Origin: Dirofilaria immitis
Taxonomy: Eukaryota; Nematoda; Chromadorea; Rhabditida; Onchocercidae
Reading direction: 5' to 3'
DNA: 64,000 bases
NCBI GenBank assembly: GCA_024305405.1
Contig: JAKNDB010000070.1
Coordinates: 62,001-126,000, forward strand
Positions 55,701 through 64,000 of the stretch are shown here, piece by piece. Every line of letters starts with the position of its first letter. The first letter of the stretch is position 1. The notes below the pieces were generated by a model. It did not search any database. It worked only from the letters and a program-made list of their open reading frames with translations, and was not told the DNA's origin. Position numbers and translations under genes: made by a program.

Positions 55701-56569
55701 TTATCTTTAAATGAAGAAACTTGAAATCACTGAAGAAAAATGAATTGAATCAATTATGTGAGAATTAATAAAGATGCTTTATGATTATCTATCAATGAAT
55801 TTCATGATAATATAAGCTTATCATAGGTTGAAATAAAGCCTTATGTAATGGATGAGCAAATGTGTGATGAATGTGAGGGTATACTTTGTTCTGGACGTTA
55901 CGCTCCATATTTCTGCGGCGATATGACATGCTTACAATATTATTGCGAATTGTGTTGGGATTGTTACCATTATGGTGAATATTCCGATGAGAAAAAGCTT
56001 CCCATAAGCCATTGGTTCGTATTGGTGATCAGACTAAGGTAAGTCTTTTGATATACTCAAATAAAACTTGGATAGATTTAGATGAGATGAATATGAAGTT
56101 TACATTAATTAATTTTAATGATATTTAGCAGAGATTAGGGTGCGTGTAGTTTAGAAGTTTCTACGATATTAGAGACACATGAGATAAGCATTTCTATCTT
56201 GGAGATTAGATAGAGCATATTAAAACTGTTGATGCTGGAAGGAATGAATAATATTTATCATGAAACATCGTTATAAATTAAGATTATTCAATTGTTAGTC
56301 TCGAGAAAAGATAATTCATGTTGAAATATTTATAATTACTTATATTTCAATCAATTATTATCACTTGTAATACTTAATAATATCTTGAAATCTTAGCGAA
56401 AAAATTGTTAAAAAATTTGAATAATTTTCAGCTCTTAGCTCATCCACCACATCATAATCATTTACCAAATAATAAAGTGATAACAACCGCAGTTGCTACA
56501 CCTGCAGATTGTTGTCGTCATATTGATACGACATCATGCTTTACCATACGTTGTTCACAGCATTACTAA
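52717..56569 (+). CDS. CPEB-type translational regulator (two RRMs and ZZ zinc finger), 5' end incomplete
   Basis: Cytoplasmic polyadenylation element binding protein, Orb2/CPEB2-4 type, which binds U-rich 3' UTR sites to control translation. Exons 52717-52857, 53197-53321, 53646-53776, 54129-54275, 54517-54585, 54765-54898, 55030-55144, 55220-55401, 55827-56038 and 56432-56569. A Ser/Pro-rich linker precedes RRM1 (RNP2 [13 protein letters not shown]1 GYVFLVFE). RRM2 follows ([37 protein letters not shown]). The ZZ domain starts [10 protein letters not shown] and continues [20 protein letters not shown], then HKPLV once one A is added to the run at 55992-55996. The tail beyond ZZ ([15 protein letters not shown]) is unusual, since vertebrate CPEBs end soon after ZZ. 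The coding start lies upstream of 52717 and was not found. Confidence 0.93.
54396..54433 (+). repeat. Intronic hairpin, 17-bp stem and 4-base loop
   Basis: atctatgctaatgatca, loop ttat, then tgatcgttagcatagat. All 17 positions pair as RNA, one as a G-U wobble. It lies inside the CPEB intron 54276-54516. Short for a miRNA precursor; could affect splicing. Confidence 0.85.
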
Positions 56570-56798
56570 TTGTTTCGTAAGTTTTTTTTTCTTTTTTTTT
56601 ATGCAGAAGCAAAAGATATTTCTATTGTATGTATGAAATTTCAATGATTATTTAGTTAGGAATGAAATTTAATTAATAAAATTTTGCTGAAAATATATTA
56701 TTTCATTTTTTATTTTTCTTATAATTTTATCTAATTGTATCCAATAATTTTATGAATTTTTTTTAATTGTATTATACAAAATATTGTTTAAATTTTTG

Positions 56799-56831
<33 letters not shown>

Positions 56832-59179
56832 GTAATAGTAATAGTAATAGTACTAGTAATAATAATAGTAATATATAGTAAGTTATATTTGGCTAATATT
56901 TTAACAGCAGTAATGAAAATAATGAAATTAACAATAATTCTAGTCTTACCTTAACTATATTGTGCTGCTAACTTCTTTTCCTTCTTTTTTTTTTTTATTT
57001 TATGAATCCATCTATCTGATATGCTTCTTATTTCGATTTATTGTATTTCAAAAGATCGTTTCCTGTAATTTCTGAATATTTTGTAAACTTATAGAGGTTT
57101 TTCTGTCAACTTGCTTATTGCCATTTTACATTCAATAATTGTTGCAAATTGTTCAATGATTAAAATTAAAATTTGCTCAGTTTTTTTGATATCTTTGACA
57201 ATATTCGTAACAGCTACAAAATCAGCTGATCGATTTTACTAAAAATGATTTTGATTTGCAAATTTTCATCTTATAGTTAGTTATGTAGCTACCACATCTA
57301 TAGAGTTAAAAAAACAAAAGCAAAAATATAGAAGGAAAAAGAAAAATTCAGGCTTACTTGGCCAATTATGATAGATTTGGCTAAATAACATAAGAAGCCT
57401 TATCCTACAAACGACAAAGAAGTTAAAACAACTCCATATCTCATGAAGTAAGAATTGATACAGTTTTTGAAAAATCGATTTTTTTAGCCAGAAATTTGTA
57501 AAGAAATAATTTCTCGCTATCAAATAATCTGTTATTATCATTTTAGGAAAGAGAATTTGCTAATCTCTTTTAAAGGATGACCAAATGATATTAGTCGTAA
57601 ATTTAAAAACGAATTTTTTTGATTACAAATTGTTTTATTTACAAAAATTTCTATGATATTGTAATAGGCAATAAAATATTATATTTTATTTTCGATACGA
57701 TAAACGTTTTGTTTTATTTGTCACTTTTTGATGTTTTCATAAACAATAATTTTGATTGAACCTATAACATATGAAATGATTTAATTTCTTCATATATTAA
57801 TTAATTTTAATCAATATTTTATTACTACTAACTATTTAATTTCATTCAAGCCTTCCTTTGTTAACCCTTTCTTTTGGCTTCTTCTTCTTCATCATCATTA
57901 TCACTTCGAAATTCTTTTTGATATAAATTACTATTTAATTTCATTCAAGCCTTCCTTTGTTAACCCTTTCTTTTGGCTTCTTCTTCTTCTTCTTCTTCTT
58001 CTTCTTCTTCCTCCTCATCATCATTATCACTTCGAAATTCTTTTTGATATAAATTAATTTATAAATTTATGCCTTGTTGTTACTACTTTTTACTCGTTGA
58101 ATTTTTTGATGTTATATATGGTTGTAATAATTTTTCGGCATGTTTTTTCTTTGGTATTTAAAAAATTTTTGTGAATTGTTTTTTTTCTTTTCGTTCTTTC
58201 TTTCTTTCTTTCTTTTATTGTTATCTGATATATTATGCAATTATCAGATCGAAAATAAGAAATATTTGAATAATATTGAATATCGTATAACACTACATTA
58301 CATATTTCATATTTTATTAATATCTGCAAAGAGTGGAATTTTTCAAAATAATAATAAATGAATCATTTCAATTCCTCAATCATTTCTCTATGAACAAGAA
58401 ATATCATGAAAAAAAAAAGAAATTCTTATCATATCCATATCATTTGATTAAAAAAATAAGTTAAAATTAAAATTAATTAAAAAGTTAACATTTACAAGTG
58501 CTTAAATGAATTATTCATAAGAAAATGTGCTATATTCGATATGTTTATTGAATTAATTACTTTCTTAAATTTTTTTCTCACAAAATTCCTTATGATTTTT
58601 GCTTAAAAATTGCAATTCTTTTTAGAAATACAATTTCGTTCTCTTTTATTTTTATTTTGTATTCTGAAATCGATAAAAATAGGTAATACAACTGTCTTTT
58701 ATATGAAATATAGCAAAACTATTTTGAATACGATGAATATAAGATATGATAAGATCAATTATATGATAGTCATGTATTTTTGATTTAATCTGACAAATCA
58801 TTCGAATCATTTTTCTTCGAGTGTAAACATTTATGCAGCATGAAATATTCTTACAAAAACATTTCAACTTTTATATCTCCATTTGAGCACATTTCAACTT
58901 TATTGATGAACATTTTATTTGATGATAAATTATCAATTAACATTTCAATACGCATATTTCAATTTTATTTTCAATTCTCATATAATGATTAATTTTCAAT
59001 CAATGCTTTAATTTGCATATTATGAAAAAATAAGTTATAAATTACTTTTTACATCAAACTTATAGTAACGTTTATTGGAAAAATTCAATTCTAATTAATT
59101 ATTATATAATTCTCAAAAGATTTATTCGAAATGAAATGAATATAAATTCATAACATAATAGTGCTTTATATAGAAGAGA

Positions 59180-59211
<32 letters not shown>

Positions 59212-59272
59212 TTATATATTAAATGAGGAATTATACGAAATATTTCATAATATATGATTATCATTTAAATAA
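56570..59272. other. Gene-free stretch after the CPEB gene
   Basis: No convincing exon. It holds an AAT/AGT microsatellite (about 56801-56876), a tandem duplication at 57831-58055 carrying expanding TTC triplets, and the converging 3' ends of the CPEB gene (+) and the membrane glycoprotein gene (-). Confidence 0.55.
57831..58055. repeat. Tandem duplication of about 100-125 bp with an expanding TTC tract
   Basis: Copies run from 57831 and from 57930 and are otherwise nearly identical (actatttaatttcattcaag, ttgttaaccctttcttttgg). The first has three TTC triplets and the second about nine plus CTCCTC, which accounts for the length difference. On the minus strand each copy reads FRSDNDD, a Glu run and AKRKG-stop, like an acidic C-terminal tail, but I found no exon to join it. 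Confidence 0.9.
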
Positions 59273-61910
59273 TCATCCAATAAATGATGATCGTAAATCG
59301 TTTAGATGCAATAATTTTGAAGCTGATATATGTTGTCGTCGATGATATATTGTTGAATTATTTCGGCTTGATTCTTGTGTTGAATCTTCCTGTAATTTGT
59401 GCTATTGATAGAAATCGGCGAAATTAACTATTTTGACAATTTTTAATTTTGTTCTAATTTAAATTAATTTAGAATTAATGCTTAAGTGATGGTTAAAAAT
59501 ACCAAAATTTTTTTAATCCAAATTTTTAATATTTGATTAAAATCTTACGATTCCCTTATCATCGATAATATGTTTGATAATGGTATATTGAGGTGTAGGC
59601 ATTCGCCTTACAAGTAATAATCGTTGAATACATTTGAAAAAGACGATAAGCAGAAATGAAATGATACAAACAATAATTACGGCAAGAAATACGGAAAAAC
59701 TTGCTAATCCAACACGAACTATTCGGCTCCATTTTTCCGGCGGAGATTTCTGAAAAATTCAATTATGCAAATTAAATCTCTGAATAAAAAAATATTTATT
59801 ATATTTTGTAGGAACTTTAGTATACCATTGTTGTCGATGTATAATTTGAATATGGTACAAAAGAATTATTCCAATACTGAAATAAAATTCTGATTAATCT
59901 CAAAATTATAATTCATTTTCTGAAATAAAATTTTAATTCATATGATAATAATAATGAAATAAAATTTAAAATCTAAAATTGCCTTTTCAATTAAAATATT
60001 ATTTTCAATAAAAATTAATTTAAAATTAAATTTATCTTTCTTATTCAATGATCATTTTCAAATAATTCAACCAAAATTAATTTGAATTTATCGAATATAT
60101 GAAGTCAAAAATAATATTAAGGAGGAGTAAATGGCATAGAATTATATATATATATCGGTATAATTGATTATAATTATTTTTATATCTCTTTTCATTAACT
60201 TATTATCAATTTGCCATCATTCTTTCCGTGGCTGATAAGAAACGTTATTATTTCGGTCACTTATTCTTATTCATTGATCAGATTATATAATGAAATTATC
60301 AGTAAAGTAAGAATAAAAATAAAAACTTAAATAATATTCATAATATTCTGTTGAATAATTAAATTCAACTGAAATTGTGCTCTGCGAAAAATTGTTATCT
60401 GAAAAAGGATAATTCAAAGTTCATTAACTATTGAATGAGAAAAATATTTTTAGAAGATGGAATTTGTCTACCTACAATTAAAATTGCTATTAGTATATAG
60501 AAGGAAAAATCATTAAGTTGGATAATTATCAAAGTTTTATAACAAAAAAAAAAAACTTCCAAATGTTCATGCAGAAATTTTGCTGTCAAATTTGGAACAT
60601 AGTATTACATTTCATTCATTGTTTACTGTATCATTTCAATCACACAGTAATTTATAATTTTTTTATAAACAAGTAAAATTTCCATGATGAAATATCCTGA
60701 TGTAGAATCGAGAAAACTTTATATGGTAGTAAAACAACCAAACCTGATGATTGAGTAGAATTCATACACATTATTGTTATATTATGTATTTCATCCATTG
60801 TATCGTTACTGTAGCAAGCGGTATCATTTAAAACTATAAAAATATCATCTATGATTATTGTTGTGATTTAAAAGTTATAAATTACTGTAATGATTGAAAT
60901 GATAAAGTAAACAGTGGATGAAATGCAATGATAAAAATTGCAAATTAGAAAATGATAATAATCGAAAATGAAAATAACAAATAATAAATAACGATACAAA
61001 GATTTTATCAACAAAATAACTTCTTGAAATTATATATTAATGAATAATTTCGGCAATTTGATAATAATAATAATAATAATATAATTTAGTTAAAGAGAAA
61101 TTACAGTATACATTCATTCTATTTTATATTTATATTTAAGTAATATATTTTATTTAATTATATTAAATTTTTTGGAATAAATTAAATTAACATTTAATTT
61201 ATGCTAAATGTTTGAAGGTATATTGAATTAATATTAGATTATACTATATTTAATATTTTAATGGAAGCATATTGAATTAATAATTAAATAATATTATTTA
61301 ATTTAAATCACTGTGAACATTTAATTTCGTATGAAAAGTTTTTTGCAAATAAACTATTCTATTCTGTTCTTTAAATATAATTTTAACAAAAAGTTAACTG
61401 AATGGTTGTTGGATGGTATAAAAAAATTGTGCGATGCCGTTATTTGTATTATTATCAAATACAGTATGTATTTGTATTGAATTCATATTTAATATTTCTC
61501 GAATACATTTTTCCATTTGTTGATCATCAGTGATATTCCGCATTAATGATATATTGCTATTGTATGTGATCAATTTACAAGAAATCATCGATTCATCCTA
61601 AAGCAAAAAATTTAGTTCAAATAATTTAATAAATTGAAGTTTATGTTTTACTCATATATATATATGTTAGAAGATTGTGAAATGCGAAAGTGGAAAATTT
61701 AAAATTATTCTTGTAAAAATAAAAGTTATAAACAAAAAAAAAATGCGAAATGCCACCATAGATTCTGATATTTTACACTGATAGCTGACATATAAAAGCA
61801 TTCTACTGAATAAACCTGACATCGCTATTATTATTTGCAACAATCGCAATTGAATTTTCGCATATAACAAATTGCGATAGCATGTAAATGGAAGCAACCA
61901 TCCAATACAT
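59273..61910 (-). CDS. Putative type I membrane glycoprotein (family not recognised)
   Basis: Exons on the minus strand: 61910-61816 (signal peptide, MYWMVASIYMLSQFVICENS), 61597-61399 (ectodomain, ISCKLITYNSNISLMRNITD, EKCIREILNMN), 60833-60744 (NDTACYSNDT, MCMNSTQSS), 59876-59826 (YWNNSFVPYSNYTSTTM), 59749-59549 and 59401-59273. The ectodomain has many N-x-S/T sites and four or more Cys. Exon 59749 has one membrane helix (GLASFSVFLAVIIVCIISFL) followed by a basic stop-transfer region (KCIQRLLLVRRMP). The cytoplasmic tail ends SKLLHLNDLRSSFIG. Junctions 61399/60833, 59826/59749 and 59549/59401 agree in phase. 61816/61597 is one base short, and 60744/59876 does not fit, so an exon is probably missing. 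No known domain recognised; possibly nematode-specific. Confidence 0.6.
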
Positions 61911-62895
61911 GAAGAATATGATAAAATGTTGTAAAAAGATGTCTGAAAATTTCCATCTCATGCTAGTTACAAAAGAAGAAAGTTGGCTTCAGAATATTTC
62001 GAAGATAGAATAAAGGCTGTAATTTTATATTTGTTTATTCATCTAAGTCCATTTTATACAATAAAATTCTACTGAGAAATAAAAGCAAGCGTTTAATTAA
62101 TGATGATGATCTCCGTAATATTAATTGACGATGATGATGATGCTGATGCTGATGATCTCTTGTGATATTAATTGATGATCGATCTAATTTATGACTAATT
62201 TCTCGATAACATGCATCTTATGATAATTCAAGTAATAAAATAATTGAATGATAATATAAACATATTTATACTAATATCTCGATAAAATCGATACAGCAAC
62301 AGTATAAGCAATAAATCGTTGGATAATATCATGAACGAGTAATTTATCTTTATTTTTAATACTAGACCTTTCAACTTATCCTACCAAAAATTTCTTTATA
62401 TTTCGTAACTTGATAATCCTCAATGATATTATAATATCATAATTATAAAGTTTTGCAACTGGCAAAATTATATGGAGAGAATATGATTTCGAGAATGAAT
62501 TATGTTTATTATTATTATTGTTTTCATTAAAAGATAAATGATAGAGAATTGTACCATCAAATCATATATTATAAAATTACTAAGTAATGTTACAGAAGCA
62601 CGCATCTCATTGATATTAAATACTAATTATAATAATTCATTTTTGTTTTGTTAATGCAATTAATTTGATAATTATAAATAATTAACAATGTTTAAAGATA
62701 TGATATGTTTGATATTAATTCATTCAGATGTAAAAATTATTATTCATAGCATTCTGTAGTAAAATATAGATTAATGAATGTAGACAAAAAAAAGAAATTA
62801 GATTAAATTTCAAGTAAATTATGATACTCGAGAATGATTGATATTATCTGAGAGATAATCATTGTTTAAACATTTGTCTATATTCATTTCATCTT
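61911..62895. other. Gene-free stretch between glycoprotein and kelch genes
   Basis: AT-rich with GATGAT/GCTGAT triplets near 62101-62160 and no recognisable exon. It lies between the 5' end of the glycoprotein gene and the 3' end of the kelch gene, both on the minus strand, so it probably holds the former's promoter. Confidence 0.6.
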
Positions 62896-64000
62896 TTATG
62901 TAGTAGTAGCAGTACATTTTGGACGAACAAATGCTTCGATAATATCATGATTTTCGATACGAGTAAGATAAAGCGCTGAACGTCGTAAGCTCATTGTCGG
63001 TAATTCGATCCAATTATTAGAACGAAAATCATATGCTTCTGTTTCACCGATAGTACCAACCATACCACCATAACCTCCAGCAACAACAACTTGATTATTC
63101 AATACTTCAATACCAAAATTTGATCTAAAAATAAGAAAAATTTTCATAATATTGTTGCATTTTAGATTCTATAATCTAATAATGGAAAAATAAATTTTAG
63201 ATATTTTTCTTTTTCATTCATATTTGAAATCAATTTTCGAATTAACATTTATGAATTAAATTTTTTTTGACCGTGGTCGATTCATTGATCGTAAACGATG
63301 CCATTTTCCTTCTCTAGCGTCAATAAATTCGCATGTTTGTAAACGACTAGTACCATCGAAACCTCCACATATGAATATAACATCTTCAATGATAGCTGCA
63401 CCAACACCCGAACGCTGAAATGTAAATATTTTCAAGTCAATTTACTAAGTTGAAATTTTTAAAGTTTATCGATCATTTAAAATTTTGCATATTTAAATGA
63501 TTTTTGAAGAAAGAAATGAATCGAATAAATTTCAAATATAATATCAGAATCTAAATGATAAATGGAAGAAAGTAAAAATTTGTTAAATATATTTCTTTTT
63601 TGTTTTACTAAATAGTAAAATAATTACTAATAATCGAATATTATAATAAAAGAACTGATTAAGAAATGAGATAATCAAATGATAAGGAATAGGTTAATGT
63701 ATATATTTCATCGGTTTAATGCTCGTAATGTGATTTTTCTGATCTAAATATATATATATATATATAATGATCCAACTAGTGGGTAAAAAAGATGAAATGC
63801 TCAAAAGGTAAAAGATTAGGCTAAGCTAATTTATATATTTAATTACGAAAACACTAACACGACTTGTCATATTATTGCTCATGATAAACCATCGATCACG
63901 GTGTGGTTCGTAATATTCAACGCTAGCGTGACAATTCATTCCGTCAAAACCACCGATGGCGTACGCCATATTTTCATTATCACGCAATGTCCATCACTTC
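62896..64000 (-). CDS. KLHL10-like kelch-repeat protein, C-terminal part (runs off the right edge)
   Basis: Kelch proteins of this type are substrate adaptors for CUL3 ubiquitin ligases, usually with N-terminal BTB and BACK domains, which would lie beyond the window. Three exons are visible: about 64000-63853 (MAYAIGGFDGMNCHASVEYY, DRWFIMSNNM), 63414-63272 (VGAAIIEDVIFICGGFDGTS, CEF, GKWHRLRSMN) and 63124-62896 (SNFGIEVLNNQVVVAGGYGG, TEAYDFRSNNWIELPTM, RSALYL, ending KCTATTT). Each gives a kelch blade with GG, a Tyr or Phe about ten residues on, and Trp. The PRSNFGIEV and RSALY segments resemble the last blades of KLHL10, a testis protein in mammals. Splice phases agree (0, 2). The extreme edge near 63990 has a TGA in the kelch frame, so the next exon border or a base error lies there. 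Confidence 0.88.

Noticed and set aside
59559..59762. 67-codon minus-strand frame starting MNFSEISAGK
   Set aside because: It is a shifted frame of the transmembrane exon of the glycoprotein gene, whose correct frame has the helix and matches splice phase on both sides.

Overview
The window is AT-rich nuclear DNA from a nematode, probably a parasitic one (a spirurid/filarial-type worm would fit the composition, but that is inference). The reasons: small genes split by many short GT-AG introns; a nested unc-60 locus encoding two ADF/cofilins, an arrangement known from Caenorhabditis; and a wholly eukaryotic gene set. There is no operon, CRISPR array, insertion sequence or rRNA.

Layout, left to right. 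0.2-1.5 kb (+): AP-2 sigma subunit, complete. 1.5-7.6 kb: no gene; a 42-bp minisatellite. 7.7-13.1 kb (+): four-membrane-span protein. 14.5-19.7 kb (-): BPI/LBP-type secreted lipid-binding protein, 14 exons. 19.9-20.1 kb (-): possible 63-residue membrane microprotein. 20.8 kb (+): tRNA-Pro(UGG). 22.5-23.4 kb (-): unrecognised basic protein. 24.7-25.8 kb (+): divergent cyclophilin. 27.7-34.3 kb (-): unc-60, A-type exons lying inside the first intron of the B type. 34.3-40.6 kb: no gene, dense microsatellites. 40.6-42.9 kb (-): GID8-like LisH/CTLH protein. 43-45.2 kb: palindrome, short tandem repeats and a 1.2-kb AAT tract. 46.2-50.1 kb (+): Maelstrom-like HMG/MAEL protein. 52.7-56.6 kb (+): CPEB RNA-binding protein. 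59.3-61.9 kb (-): type I membrane glycoprotein. 62.9-64.0 kb (-, runs off the edge): KLHL10-like kelch protein.

The genes do not form one pathway. Maelstrom (small-RNA silencing), CPEB (mRNA translation control) and KLHL10-like are all germline-associated families elsewhere, so the right third holds a loose group of likely germline genes. The left and middle parts hold housekeeping trafficking, actin and ubiquitin-ligase functions.

The most striking cross-gene signal is that several otherwise well-conserved genes (cyclophilin, Maelstrom, CPEB, the BPI-like gene) each need one extra A inside a sense-strand A-run of 3-5 to keep frame. When that base is counted, every exon junction falls into phase. 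This looks like homopolymer under-calling in the assembly rather than gene decay, but it should be checked because naive gene prediction would break these genes.
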